64,000 nucleotides of DNA from NCBI RefSeq assembly GCF_041890415.1, contig NZ_CP169056.1:992001-1056000 (forward strand), written 5' to 3'. Position numbers and translations under genes: made by a program. Of the stretch, positions 17,065 through 25,420 are shown in pieces. Under the pieces are notes generated by a model. That model had not been told where the DNA came from, made no database searches, and worked only from the letters and a program-made list of their open reading frames with translations. How positions within the stretch are numbered: position 1 is the stretch's first letter; each line of letters opens with the position of its first letter. Source of the DNA: Pseudoxanthomonas koreensis_A (GTDB taxonomy: Bacteria > Pseudomonadota > Gammaproteobacteria > Xanthomonadales > Xanthomonadaceae).

Positions 17065-17604
17065 CTAGGGCGACAGGTCCAGCACCAGCCGCAGCAGGCC
17101 CGGCGGCACGCCCGGCTCCACGCTGGGGCGGAAGCCCATCGAGGCCGCCAGGTCCAGCATCGGCTTGTTGTTCTCCGGGGTATCGCCGTAGAGCCGGTCC
17201 AGGTAACGGCCGCGCGACCACTTCACCAGCTTTTGCATCAGGTGCCGGCCCAGGCCCAGGCCGGCCACGTAGCCGGCCAGCAGGATGGCGTACTCGGCCT
17301 GGCGGGTGCCGGGCACGATCCGCGCCCGTGCCAGGCCGGCGATCATGGCCTCGCCCGGCGGCAGCGGTTCGGCACCGACCAGGGTCAGCTCGGCGCGTGG
17401 ATCGGGCCGGGCCAGTTCGGTGGCTGCCGCCTCGTCCAGGGCACCGCCGCCGGCGAAGCGCACGCGGATCTCGTCCGGGCCAAGCAGGTCGAACGCACCC
17501 AGCAGCGGAGCGGCGTCCTCTGGGCGGATCGGCCGGATCAGGATCGCCCGTCGGTTGGGCAGCACGAACTCTGCGTGCCAGGGGGGGAGCCGGTTGCGTG
17601 GCAT
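17065..17604 (-). CDS. GNAT family N-acetyltransferase, Pat-like
   Basis: 179 residues from the ATG at 17604 (an upstream ATG at 17664 adds 20 unconserved residues). The start ILIRPIRPEDAAPLLGAF...RVRFAGGG resembles the GNAT domain fused to acyl-CoA synthetase-like domains in Pat/PatZ protein acetyltransferases; here it stands alone. The acetyl-CoA loop is GYVAGLGLGRHLMQKLVKW (V-x-G-x-G-x-G-R). It could acetylate proteins or small amines; the target is unknown. Seven consecutive C/G near its start (17581-17587) are a possible slippage site. Confidence 0.82.
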   Translation of the reverse strand: MPRNRLPPWHAEFVLPNRRAILIRPIRPEDAAPLLGAFDLLGPDEIRVRFAGGGALDEAAATELARPDPRAELTLVGAEPLPPGEAMIAGLARARIVPGTRQAEYAILLAGYVAGLGLGRHLMQKLVKWSRGRYLDRLYGDTPENNKPMLDLAASMGFRPSVEPGVPPGLLRLVLDLSP

Positions 17605-17648
17605 GGGTCGATGTTCCCATATTCGCGCGGCCTTGGTGGCGGTGCCGT

Positions 17649-17654
17649 TAGAAT
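17649..17654 (+). promoter_or_regulatory. -10 box TAGAAT of the CDF gene
   Basis: TAGAAT lies 30 nt before the CDF start, in the 80-nt divergent space shared with the acetyltransferase. No convincing -35. Confidence 0.45.
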
Positions 17655-17684
17655 CGGCCGCCACGCAACGAGGGAGGCAGGCCG

Positions 17685-18599
17685 ATGGCAGGCAGCGGCG
17701 ATTCCACCCGCGCGATCCTGTTCGCGCTTGGCGCCAATTTCGCGATCGCGGTGGCCAAGGGCGTGGCCGCCTTCGTCACCGGCTCCAGCGCGATGCTGGC
17801 CGAGACGGTGCACTCGGTGGCCGACTGCGGCAACCAGCTCCTGCTGCTGCTGGGCCTGCGCCAGGCCAGGCGGCCGGTTTCGCCCGAATACCCGCTGGGC
17901 TATGGCCGGGCGATCTATTTCTGGTCGTTCCTGGTGGCGGTGATGCTGTTCAGCGTGGGCGGCATGTTCTCGGTGTACGAGGGCGTGCACAAGCTGCGGC
18001 ATCCCGAGCCGATGCAGCAGTGGTGGTGGGCGGTGGGCGTGCTGGTGTTCGCGATCGTCGCCGAGGCGATATCGATGCGCGCCTGCCTGCAGGAGGTGAA
18101 CAAGGCCCGTGGCTCGCGCTCGCTGTGGCAGTGGTTCCGCGAGAGCCGCCAGGCCGAGCTGGTGGTGATCTTCGGCGAGGACCTGGCGGCCTTGCTGGGC
18201 CTGGTGCTGGCGCTGGTGGCGGTGGCCCTGGCGGTGGTGACCGGCAACCCGCTGTGGGATGCGGTGGGCACCATCGGCATTGGCGTGCTGCTGATCGTGA
18301 TCGCGGTACTGGTGGCCATCGAGGTCAAGGCCATGCTGATCGGGCAGAGCGTGGATCCGTTCCTGCAGAAGCAGATCGGCGAGTTCCTGGCCGGCCGCCC
18401 GGAGATCGCGCAGGTGCTGCACCTGATCACGCTGCAGCAGGGCAGCGAGGTGCTGGTGTCGGTGCATGCAAGCATGCGCCGGGGCCATGACGGTGCGGCG
18501 ATGCTGCGCGACATCGACCAGGTCGAGCGGGCGATGAAGGCGCAGTTCCCGGTGGTGCGCTGGAGTTTCTTCGAGCCGGAGGGCGCCGAGCCGGAGTGA
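17685..18599 (+). CDS. cation diffusion facilitator (CDF) family transporter
   Basis: 304 residues, with GGGAGG upstream of the ATG. Six transmembrane helices occupy about 8-230. Metal-site residues typical of the family appear in helix 2 (AETVHSVADCGNQ) and helix 5 (FGEDLAALLGL, the E-D variant of HxxxD). A cytoplasmic C-terminal domain (about 235-300) has the ferredoxin-like dimer form. CDF proteins export divalent metals against protons; the E-D variant is common in manganese/iron-type or unassigned groups, so the metal is not called. Confidence 0.88.
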   Translation: MAGSGDSTRAILFALGANFAIAVAKGVAAFVTGSSAMLAETVHSVADCGNQLLLLLGLRQARRPVSPEYPLGYGRAIYFWSFLVAVMLFSVGGMFSVYEGVHKLRHPEPMQQWWWAVGVLVFAIVAEAISMRACLQEVNKARGSRSLWQWFRESRQAELVVIFGEDLAALLGLVLALVAVALAVVTGNPLWDAVGTIGIGVLLIVIAVLVAIEVKAMLIGQSVDPFLQKQIGEFLAGRPEIAQVLHLITLQQGSEVLVSVHASMRRGHDGAAMLRDIDQVERAMKAQFPVVRWSFFEPEGAEPE

Positions 18600-18608
18600 C
18601 CGGGCGGC

Positions 18609-19457
18609 TCAGCCGGCCTCGCGCTTGCGCCACTCCAGGCGGGTGGACGCGCCGGCCGCGCCCAGCGCCTGGCGCAGGAAGGGCAGTGCCGGGGCCAGTG
18701 CATCGTCGAGTTTCCACGGCGGGTTGAGCACGGCCATCCCGCTGCCGTTCAGGCGCAGCGGCGAGTCGTCGGGGCGGACCAGCAGTTCGGCCAGCAGCAG
18801 CGAACGTGCCGGCAGGTTTTCCAGCGATCGGAAGAACGGCTGCAGGCTGCGCCGCTGCTTGATCGGGTACCAGATGGCGCAGGTTGCCTGTGGCCAGCGT
18901 TCCAGTGCCTCGCGCACGGCGCGGGCCACCAGCGGGTACTCGGCTTCCTGGGCCTCGTAGGGTGGATCGACCAGGACCAGGCCACGGGCGTAGCGGGTGC
19001 CGTCCACGCGCGGCGGCAGCAGGGCGCGCACCGCCGCGTAGCCGTCGCGGGCATGCACGCCCACGCGCGGATCGGCGCTGAACAGCGCCTTGAGTGCGGC
19101 GGCCTCGTCGGGCTGCAGCTCGCAGGCGGCGAGCCGATCCTGCGCGCGCATCGCACCCGCCGCCAGCAGCGGCGAGCCGGGGTAGCTGCCGTCGCCGGTC
19201 GCCACCGCGTGCAGGTAGCGGGCCACGGCCGGGGGCGCGTCGTGCTCGCGTCCGGCCAGGGCGAGGATGCCGCCGATGGCCTCGCCGGTGCGGGCCGCCG
19301 CCTCGCCCTGCAGCGGGTAGCGGCCCCGGCCGGCGTGCGTGTCCAGGATGAAGAACGGCGATTGCTTGCGCAGCAGCGCGTCGATCAGCGCCAGCAGGAC
19401 AATGTGCTTGAGTACGTCGGCGTGGTTGCCGGCGTGGAAGGCGTGGCGGTAGTTCAT
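18609..19457 (-). CDS. rlmJ: 23S rRNA (adenine2030-N6)-methyltransferase
   Basis: 282 residues, usual for RlmJ (YhiR). It methylates A2030 of 23S rRNA with SAM. The start MNYRHAFHAGNHADVLKH is the family signature; FILDTHAGRGRY is the SAM loop and LVLVDPPYEAQ holds the catalytic DPPY. The stop is 10 bp from that of the convergent CDF gene. It follows the REC-Hpt gene by 28 nt on the same strand and is probably cotranscribed with it. Confidence 0.95.
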   Translation of the reverse strand: MNYRHAFHAGNHADVLKHIVLLALIDALLRKQSPFFILDTHAGRGRYPLQGEAAARTGEAIGGILALAGREHDAPPAVARYLHAVATGDGSYPGSPLLAAGAMRAQDRLAACELQPDEAAALKALFSADPRVGVHARDGYAAVRALLPPRVDGTRYARGLVLVDPPYEAQEAEYPLVARAVREALERWPQATCAIWYPIKQRRSLQPFFRSLENLPARSLLLAELLVRPDDSPLRLNGSGMAVLNPPWKLDDALAPALPFLRQALGAAGASTRLEWRKREAG

Positions 19458-19485
19458 CCCGGCAGTGTAAGCCGGCGCCGCGGCC

Positions 19486-20175
19486 TCAACCGGTCAGGTC
19501 ACGTGCGGCGTGGTCGAAGCGCTCCAGCGCCACGGACGACTCGGGCGCGCGGCGCAGCACGTCAACCGCATCGGCCAGGCGACGTGCGCCGACCAGCCCG
19601 CAACTGGCCTGCAGCCGGTGCAGGCGCGCGTGCAGGGTGGCGGTATCGCCCTTGAGCACGCTGTCCACCACTGCGGCGCGGGTATCCGGCAGTTCGGCCA
19701 GGAACAGCCGGCGCAGGACCTGCACGTTGGCCGCATCGTGGTTGAGGGCGCGTGCGGCGGCTGCGTTGTCCCAGTCCGGCGGCTGGGCCTGGCTGGCGAG
19801 GGCGGCGCGCACGGCCGCGGCCAGGTCGGCGGCCGGGATCGGCTTGACCAGCAGCCTGGAAAAACCGGCATCCAGTGCGGCGGCACGCTGGCGCGGGTCG
19901 CTGTCGGCGGTATGGGCCAGGGCCGGTGGCGGTTGCGGCCAGCGTAGCAGCAGCTGCGCCAGCAGTTCGGCACCGGTGGCGTCGGGCAGGCTCAGGTCGA
20001 TCAGCCACAGGTCGTGGCGGATGCCGTCGGCCCGGGCCATGGCGCAGGCGGCGGTGGACACGGCGTCCACCCGCACCGGCAGGGCTTCGAGCACGGCATG
20101 CAGGTAGGCCTGGCTGATCGGGTCGTCCTCGACCAGCAGGACAATGGGCAGCGAGGCGGGATCGCACGGGTCCAT
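19486..20175 (-). CDS. response regulator receiver fused to a histidine phosphotransfer domain
   Basis: 229 residues from the ATG at 20175, chosen for AAGGAG 9 nt upstream. Receiver domain (about 10-130): acidic pair in LLVEDDPISQ, phospho-Asp in LIDLSLPD, Thr in AHTADSD, Lys in LLVKPIP. The remainder (about 135-229) is a small Hpt-like four-helix domain with LHRLQASCGLVGARRL, where the His would be phosphorylated. There is no output or DNA-binding domain, so it should pass phosphate within a phosphorelay. No histidine kinase is nearby. Confidence 0.82.
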   Translation of the reverse strand: MDPCDPASLPIVLLVEDDPISQAYLHAVLEALPVRVDAVSTAACAMARADGIRHDLWLIDLSLPDATGAELLAQLLLRWPQPPPALAHTADSDPRQRAAALDAGFSRLLVKPIPAADLAAAVRAALASQAQPPDWDNAAAARALNHDAANVQVLRRLFLAELPDTRAAVVDSVLKGDTATLHARLHRLQASCGLVGARRLADAVDVLRRAPESSVALERFDHAARDLTG

Positions 20176-20272
20176 CGGGGCTGACTCCTTGTCGGCTGGG
20201 GGCATCTTAGCGCTGCCGGCGGTGGATGGAAGTCGCGCCGGCCGCTGCGGCCGGCGGCGGCCGGCGATCTGA

Positions 20273-20278
20273 GACAAT
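20273..20278 (+). promoter_or_regulatory. rlmD -10 box GACAAT
   Basis: GACAAT lies 33 nt before the rlmD GTG start, in the divergent space with the REC-Hpt gene. Weak first base; no -35 recognised. Confidence 0.35.
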
Positions 20279-20311
20279 GGCCGGCCCCGTCCGCCTTGCA
20301 GCCCCAGCCAC

Positions 20312-21625
20312 GTGGCCCGATTCGACCGCACGCCCTTCCAGATCCAGATCCTCGACCTGAGCCACGATGGCCGCGGCGTGGCCCGTCACGACGACGGCAA
20401 GGCGGTGTTCGTGTCCGGGGCGCTGCCGGGCGAGACCGTGCTGGCCGAGCCGACCGCGCGCAGCCGCCGCTTCGACGAGGCGCGCACGCTGGAGGTGCTG
20501 GATGCGTCGCCGGAGCGGGTGGTGCCGCGCTGCGGGCACTTCGGCACCTGCGCCGGTTGCGTGCTGCAGCACCTTGCCCAGGACCGCCAGATCGCGGCCA
20601 AGCAGCGGGTCCTGCTGGAGAACCTGGAGCGGATCGGCAAGGTAGCGCCGGGCGTGGTGCTGGCGCCGTTGACCGACCAGGCGTGGGGCTACCGGCGCAA
20701 GGGACGGTTCTCGGTGCGCCGGGTCAACAAGAAGGACCGGACCCTGGTCGGCTTCCGCGAGCAGGATCCGCGCTTCGTGGCCGATCTGGCGCAGTGCTAC
20801 ACGGTGGTGCCGGCGATCGGCATGAAGATCCAGGAATTGTCGGCGCTGGTGGATGGCTTGCAGGCGCGCGAGCACATCCCGCAGATCGAGTTCATCGCCG
20901 GCGACGATGCCATCGCGCTGACGGTGCGCCACCTGGTGCCGCTGGCCGAGGCCGACCGTGCCGCGCTGGCGGCATTCGGTCGCGAGCATGGTTTCGCCAT
21001 CTTCCTCCAGCCCAAGGGCGTGGACAGCGTGCATCCGCTGGAGGAGCCGGCACCGGTGCTGTCGTTCCGGCTGCCGCAGTGGGATGTGGAGCTGGCGTTC
21101 GAGCCGCTGGATTTCATCCAGGTCAACGCGGGGCTCAACCAGAAGATGATCGCGCTGGCGCTGGAGTTGCTGGATACGCGTCCGGAGCACCGGGTGCTGG
21201 ATCTGTTCTGCGGGCTGGGCAACTTCACCTTGCCGTTGGCGCGCCAGGTGCGCGAGGTGGTGGGTGTGGAGGGTGACGCGGGGCTGGTTGCGCGGGCGCG
21301 GGCCAATGGACAGCGCAACGGGTTGGGGAATGCGCGGTTCTTCGCTGCGGACCTGGCCACCGATCAGCGGGGTGCGCCGTGGATGCGGCAGGGTTTTGAT
21401 CGGTTGTTGCTGGATCCGCCGCGGTCGGGTGCGGACGAGGTGCTCAGGCAGATGCCGTTGAAGGGGATCGATCGGATCGTCTATGTGAGTTGCCATCCGG
21501 GTTCGCTGGCGCGCGATGCGGGTTTCCTGGTGCACGAGCATGGGTATCGGCTGGTCAGCGCGGGGGCGATGGACATGTTCCCGCACACCGCGCACGTGGA
21601 AAGCATCGCGCTGTTCCAGCGCTGA
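20312..21625 (+). CDS. rlmD: 23S rRNA (uracil1939-C5)-methyltransferase
   Basis: 437 residues from a GTG start. TRAM domain at about 1-60; then CGHFGTCAGC with the later Cys of AQCYTVVP, which together bind the [4Fe-4S] cluster; methyltransferase domain with VLDLFCGLGNFTLPLA and the catalytic SCHPGSLARD loop. It makes m5U1939 in 23S rRNA. Codon choice changes in the last third (from about 21260), with many G-ending codons such as ttg, ggg and gcg, unlike the C-rich first part. The gene ends before a repeat-rich spacer. Confidence 0.95.
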   Translation: MARFDRTPFQIQILDLSHDGRGVARHDDGKAVFVSGALPGETVLAEPTARSRRFDEARTLEVLDASPERVVPRCGHFGTCAGCVLQHLAQDRQIAAKQRVLLENLERIGKVAPGVVLAPLTDQAWGYRRKGRFSVRRVNKKDRTLVGFREQDPRFVADLAQCYTVVPAIGMKIQELSALVDGLQAREHIPQIEFIAGDDAIALTVRHLVPLAEADRAALAAFGREHGFAIFLQPKGVDSVHPLEEPAPVLSFRLPQWDVELAFEPLDFIQVNAGLNQKMIALALELLDTRPEHRVLDLFCGLGNFTLPLARQVREVVGVEGDAGLVARARANGQRNGLGNARFFAADLATDQRGAPWMRQGFDRLLLDPPRSGADEVLRQMPLKGIDRIVYVSCHPGSLARDAGFLVHEHGYRLVSAGAMDMFPHTAHVESIALFQR

Positions 21626-21660
21626 GGACATGCCTGGTTGGCGGGCGCTGCAACCGCGCC

Positions 21661-21681
21661 TGCAACTGCAACTGCAACTGC
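21661..21681. repeat. hexanucleotide microsatellite (tgcaac)n
   Basis: Three and a half copies of tgcaac. The last runs straight into the first long repeat copy, which also begins tgcaactgcgcc, so the tract may have grown from the repeat boundary. Confidence 0.75.
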
Positions 21682-21853
21682 GCCGGGTCGGGCTGGCTTT
21701 GGCTGGAGCCGCGGAGGACCGGCTGTGCCGGGGCCGCTTGGGCGCACATCCATGTGCGCACTCGCCGGCGCGGCCATCCATGGCCGCTGCCCCGCCACAA
21801 CCGGCCCTCCACGTCTGCCGCGTGCGTCAGGTCCGTGATTTCTGCCGGGGCTG
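21673..21853. repeat. long direct repeat, copy A
   Basis: 181 bp, near-identical to 21917-22069. It differs by a few point changes and an extra block of about 28 bp in the middle (roughly 21752-21779) flanked by copies of catccatg. No coding content seen. Confidence 0.85.
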
Positions 21854-21916
21854 GTCGGGCCCATGGTTTCTGCCGGGGCTCTCGTGATCTGCCGGCTTGC
21901 TGGCGCCCTTGGCCAT

Positions 21917-22069
21917 TGCAACTGCGCCGGGTCGGGCTGGCTTTGGCTGGAGTCGCGGAGGACCGGCTGTGCCGGGGCCGCTCGGGCGCACATCCATGGC
22001 CGCTGCCCCGACACAACCGGCCCTCCACGTCTGCCGCGTGCGTCAGGCCCGTGGTTTCTGCCGGGGCTG
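21917..22069. repeat. long direct repeat, copy B
   Basis: 153 bp copy of 21673-21853 lacking the 28-bp internal block. It ends 5 bp before a GTAG repeat element. Both copies are in the same orientation, 64 bp apart. Confidence 0.85.
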
Positions 22070-22074
22070 CACTT

Positions 22075-22104
22075 GTAGGAGCCGGTCTTGCCGGCGACCG
22101 CGGC
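22075..22104 (+). repeat. GTAG-type REP element (single)
   Basis: gtaggagccggtcttgccgg followed by cgaccgcggc: GTAG head, GCCGG/CCGGC stem, GACCGCGG tail, as in the copies at 13251 and 25365. Confidence 0.8.
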
Positions 22105-22180
22105 GGGGGAGACGGTTGCGGGATCGGTCCTGATTGCGCTGGCGCTGGTGTTTTCTGCTTTGGGCGTCGGCGCGCGGGCG

Positions 22181-23233
22181 CTACAGCGGGCGCTTCCCGG
22201 TGTCGCCAGGGACTTCGCGTACCAGTCGTGGCACCAGATAGCCGGACAGGCGCGCGGCCAGGGCGGCGTGCAGGCTGCGGGCCTGCGTATCGGGGACTTC
22301 GAAATGGGCTACGCCCTGCACCCGGTCGAGCTGGTGCAGGTAGTAGGGCAGCACGCCGGCGGCGAAGCTGCGTTCGCTCAGTGCGGCCAGTGCGTCGACG
22401 CTGTCGTTGACGCCGCGCAGCAGCACCGCTTGGTTGAGCAGGCGTGCGCCGTTACCGCGCAGGCGTGCCAGTGCTGTGTCCACGCTGGCATCGAACTCGT
22501 TGGCGTGGTTGGCATGGATGACGAAGGCGACCGGCCAGGGCAGGGCAGACAGCCAGTGCAGCAGGTCGGCGTCCACGCGTTCGGGCAGGACCACCGGCAG
22601 GCGGCTGTGGATGCGCAGGCGCCGCAGGTGCGGGATGGCGGCCAGTTGCGTGGTCAGCTCGGCCAGCTTGGGCGTGGCCAGCGACAGCGGATCGCCGCCG
22701 GAGAGGATGATTTCCTCCAGTGAGGGGTCGGCGGCGATCGCAGCCACCGCGTCGCGCCAGCCGTCGCGGGCGGCGGTCTCTTCGGCGTAGGGGAAATGGC
22801 GGCGGAAGCAGTAGCGGCAGTTCACCGCGCAGCTCCCGGTGGCCACCAGCAGGGCGCGGCCGCGGTATTTCTGCAGCATGCCGTTGGCGGTCTTCGCCGC
22901 GCCGTCGCCTACCGCGTCCAGGCCGAAGCCGGGCACGATGCGGTCCTCGTCGTCCAGCGGCAGGACCTGGCGCAGCAGCGGGTCGTGCGGGTCGCCGTGG
23001 CGCATGCGGGCGATGAAGCCGCGCGGTACCCGCAGCGGGAACTGTGCGGCGGCCGCGTCCGACACGCGGGCGCTGATCTGCTCCAGGCCCAGCAGTGCCA
23101 GCAGCTGGCGCGGGTCACGCACCGCCTGGCGCCAGGCGTGCTGCCAGCGGGCGGCGGCGGGCACCGGCGCGGGCAGGGATGCGTCCGCCGGCATGGCGTC
23201 CGGCTGCATGGGCAGGGGGGCTGCAGGTATCAT
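22181..23233 (-). CDS. epmB: EF-P beta-lysylation protein EpmB (lysine 2,3-aminomutase-like)
   Basis: 350 residues from the ATG at 23233 (longer upstream readings run into a hairpin). It is a radical-SAM enzyme: CAVNCRYCFRRHFPY carries the CxxxCxxC iron-sulfur motif, followed by ILSGGDPLSL and a PLP-binding region typical of lysine 2,3-aminomutases. The shortened C-terminus matches EpmB rather than free-lysine aminomutase. It makes (R)-beta-lysine for modification of EF-P Lys34. It is divergent from efp, 106 bp away. EpmA is not in this window. Confidence 0.92.
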   Translation of the reverse strand: MIPAAPLPMQPDAMPADASLPAPVPAAARWQHAWRQAVRDPRQLLALLGLEQISARVSDAAAAQFPLRVPRGFIARMRHGDPHDPLLRQVLPLDDEDRIVPGFGLDAVGDGAAKTANGMLQKYRGRALLVATGSCAVNCRYCFRRHFPYAEETAARDGWRDAVAAIAADPSLEEIILSGGDPLSLATPKLAELTTQLAAIPHLRRLRIHSRLPVVLPERVDADLLHWLSALPWPVAFVIHANHANEFDASVDTALARLRGNGARLLNQAVLLRGVNDSVDALAALSERSFAAGVLPYYLHQLDRVQGVAHFEVPDTQARSLHAALAARLSGYLVPRLVREVPGDTGKRPL

Positions 23234-23249
23234 GTGGGGCCTGGGAGAC

Positions 23250-23275
23250 AACGCCCGCCGGCTCCGGCGGGCGTT
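23250..23275. other. perfect hairpin in the epmB/efp divergent region
   Basis: aacgcccgccg (23250-23260) pairs with cggcgggcgtt (23265-23275) around gctc. It would be transcribed in the epmB leader or lie upstream of efp. It has a terminator's form but is not at a gene end, so it may be an attenuator or a protein-binding site. Confidence 0.6.
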
Positions 23276-23339
23276 CCATTCTAGCCAAACCGCCACGGCC
23301 GCCGTTGCGCGTGCCGCCGTCATACCCCAAGGAGTTCCC

Positions 23340-23906
23340 ATGGCCTCTTACGGCATGAACGACGTCAAGAACGGGATGAAGATCCTGGTCAACAATGAAC
23401 CCGCGATCATCACCGACACCGAGTACGTCAAGCCGGGCAAGGGCCAGGCCTTCACCCGGGTGAAGTACCGCCAGATCCGCACCGGCCGGGTGCAGGAAGT
23501 CACCATGAAGTCCACCGACTCGGTGGATGCGGCCGACGTGGTCGATACCGACATGCAGTACCTGTATTCCGACGGCGAGTACTGGCACTTCATGCAGCAG
23601 GAAACCTTCGAGCAGGTGCAGGCCGACAAGGCCGGCATGGGCGGCGCCGAGAAGTGGCTCAAGGGCGAGGAGGGGTGCGTGGTCACGCTGTTCAACGGCG
23701 TGCCGATCCAGGTGACGCCGCCGAACTTCGTCGAGCTGAAGATCGTGGAGACCGATCCGGGCGTGCGCGGCGACACCTCCGGCGGCGGCGGCAAGCCGGC
23801 CACCCTGGAAACCGGCGCGGTGGTGCGCGTGCCGCTGTTCGTGGGCCAGGACGAGGTGATCAAGGTCGATACCCGCTCGGGCGAATACGTCAGCCGGGTC
23901 AAGTGA
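23340..23906 (+). CDS. efp: translation elongation factor P
   Basis: 188 residues, preceded by AAGGAG. EF-P relieves ribosome stalling at polyproline. The modification site is Lys34 in YVKPGKGQAF, the type lysylated by EpmA/EpmB, in agreement with the divergent epmB. The KOW-like first domain and two OB domains span the full length, and the C-terminal VDTRSGEYVSRVK is the family end. Confidence 0.97.
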   Translation: MASYGMNDVKNGMKILVNNEPAIITDTEYVKPGKGQAFTRVKYRQIRTGRVQEVTMKSTDSVDAADVVDTDMQYLYSDGEYWHFMQQETFEQVQADKAGMGGAEKWLKGEEGCVVTLFNGVPIQVTPPNFVELKIVETDPGVRGDTSGGGGKPATLETGAVVRVPLFVGQDEVIKVDTRSGEYVSRVK

Positions 23907-24027
23907 CGCTCCGGCGCGCTTGCGCGCAGCGCAGGCGCCTTCGCCGACGCGTCATCCCCGCGCATGCTCCACGGCGGCCAAAGGGCTGATTACGCCGGGA
24001 TCCAGTGACTTGGCTGTCGAGAACCAC

Positions 24028-25368
24028 ATGACCGATACCTCCCCCCAGCCCTGCGACCTGTTGATCGAAGCCGGCTGGGTGGTCCCGGTCGAACCGCACG
24101 GCGTGGTCCTTGCCGATCACGCCGTCGCTGTTTCCGACGGCCGCATCGTGGCCGTGCTGCCGACCGCCCAGGCGCGCGCACGCTTTGTCCCGGCGCAGAC
24201 GGTGCAGCGCCCCGATGCGGCGCTGATCCCCGGCCTGGTCAATGCCCACACCCACAACCCGATGTCCCTGCTGCGCGGCATTGCAGACGACCTGCCGCTG
24301 ATGACCTGGCTGCAGCAGCACATCTGGCCGGTGGAAGCGGCGGTGATCGGGCCGGACTTCGTCGCCGACGGGGTGGCCCTGGCGGTGGCCGAGATGCTGC
24401 GCGGCGGCACCACCTGCGCCAACGAGAACTACTTCTTCCCCGACGTGCAGGCCGCGGTCTACAAGAAGCATGGCTTCCGCGCCCTGGTCGGTGCGGTGGT
24501 GATCGACTTCCCCACGGCGTGGGCCAGCTCGGACGACGAGTACTTCGCCCGTGCGATCGAGTTGCACGACCAGTGGCGCGATGACCCGCTGATCGACACT
24601 GCGTTCGCCCCGCATGCGCCGTACACCGTGAGCGATGCCAACTTCGAGCGCATCCGCATGCTGGCCGACCAGATGGACCTGCCGGTGCACCTGCACCTGC
24701 ACGAAACCGCGCAGGAGGTGGCCGATTCGTTGCGCGACCACGGCCAGCGGCCGCTGGCGCGGCTGGACCGGCTGGGCCTGGTCAACGACCGCCTGATCGC
24801 GGTGCACATGACCCAGCTCACCGATGCCGAGATCCACCTGTGCGCCGCGCGCGGGGTGTCGGTGGTGCACTGCGCCGAGTCCAACCTCAAGCTGGCCTCC
24901 GGCTTCTGCCCGGTCTGCGCACTGCAGCGCGCAGGCGTCAACCTGGCCATCGGCACCGATGGCTGCGCCAGCAACAACGACCTGGACATGTTCGGCGAGC
25001 TGCGCACTGCCGCGCTGCTGGCCAAGGCCGTGGCCGGCGACGCCACCGCGCTGGATGCGGCCACCACGATGCACGCCGCAACCCTGGGCGGCGCACGCGC
25101 GCTGGGGCTGGACCAGCGGATCGGTTCGATCGAACCGGGCAAGGAGGCCGACCTGGTGTGCGTGGACCTGTCGGCACTGGAAGCCCAGCCGCTGCACAAC
25201 GTGCTCTCGCAACTGGTCTACGCCACCGGGCGCCAGCAGGTCAGCGACGTGTGGATCGCCGGGCGCCGCAAGCTCGACGCACGGGTACTGGTGGACATGG
25301 ACATCGACGCGGTGGTCGCCAACGCCCGCCAATGGCGCCAGCGCATCGCCAGCCTCGCCCCCCTGTAG
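24028..25368 (+). CDS. mtaD: 5-methylthioadenosine/S-adenosylhomocysteine deaminase-like amidohydrolase (TRZ/ATZ family)
   Basis: 446 residues from ATG 24028. Metal ligands are in place: NAHTHNPMSLLRG, HLHLHETAQE, AVHMTQL, and GTDGCASNNDLDMFGE. The close match to MtaD/TRZ-ATZ amidohydrolases predicts hydrolytic deamination of 5'-methylthioadenosine or S-adenosylhomocysteine; older annotations call it N-ethylammeline chlorohydrolase. It precedes ubiG and gph, though a separate -10 box before ubiG suggests its own unit. Its TAG stop is part of a GTAG repeat head at 25365. Confidence 0.87.
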   Translation: MTDTSPQPCDLLIEAGWVVPVEPHGVVLADHAVAVSDGRIVAVLPTAQARARFVPAQTVQRPDAALIPGLVNAHTHNPMSLLRGIADDLPLMTWLQQHIWPVEAAVIGPDFVADGVALAVAEMLRGGTTCANENYFFPDVQAAVYKKHGFRALVGAVVIDFPTAWASSDDEYFARAIELHDQWRDDPLIDTAFAPHAPYTVSDANFERIRMLADQMDLPVHLHLHETAQEVADSLRDHGQRPLARLDRLGLVNDRLIAVHMTQLTDAEIHLCAARGVSVVHCAESNLKLASGFCPVCALQRAGVNLAIGTDGCASNNDLDMFGELRTAALLAKAVAGDATALDAATTMHAATLGGARALGLDQRIGSIEPGKEADLVCVDLSALEAQPLHNVLSQLVYATGRQQVSDVWIAGRRKLDARVLVDMDIDAVVANARQWRQRIASLAPL

Positions 25369-25394
25369 GAGCCCGCCTTGCGGGCGACCGCGAC
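25365..25394 (+). repeat. GTAG-type REP element at the mtaD stop
   Basis: gtaggagcccgccttgcggg followed by cgaccgcgac. The stem is GCCCG/CGGGC with a 5-nt loop. The TAG of the head is the mtaD stop codon. Confidence 0.85.
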
Positions 25395-25420
25395 GGCCAC
25401 GCCCTGCAGGCCACCCCATT

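Larger units (their letters stand above)
21626..22180. other. 555-base repeat-rich spacer between convergent rlmD and epmB
   Basis: No plausible gene on either strand. It contains a hexanucleotide tract, two long direct copies of the same segment (21673-21853 and 21917-22069), short extra pieces of it (gtttctgccggggct near 21866) and one GTAG element at 22075. The last 75 bases hold nothing recognised. It looks like an accumulation site of repeats. Confidence 0.8.

Noticed and set aside
21673..22069. Insertion sequence or transposase remnant
   Set aside because: No transposase-like frame, no terminal inverted repeats and no target duplication were seen; only direct repeats.
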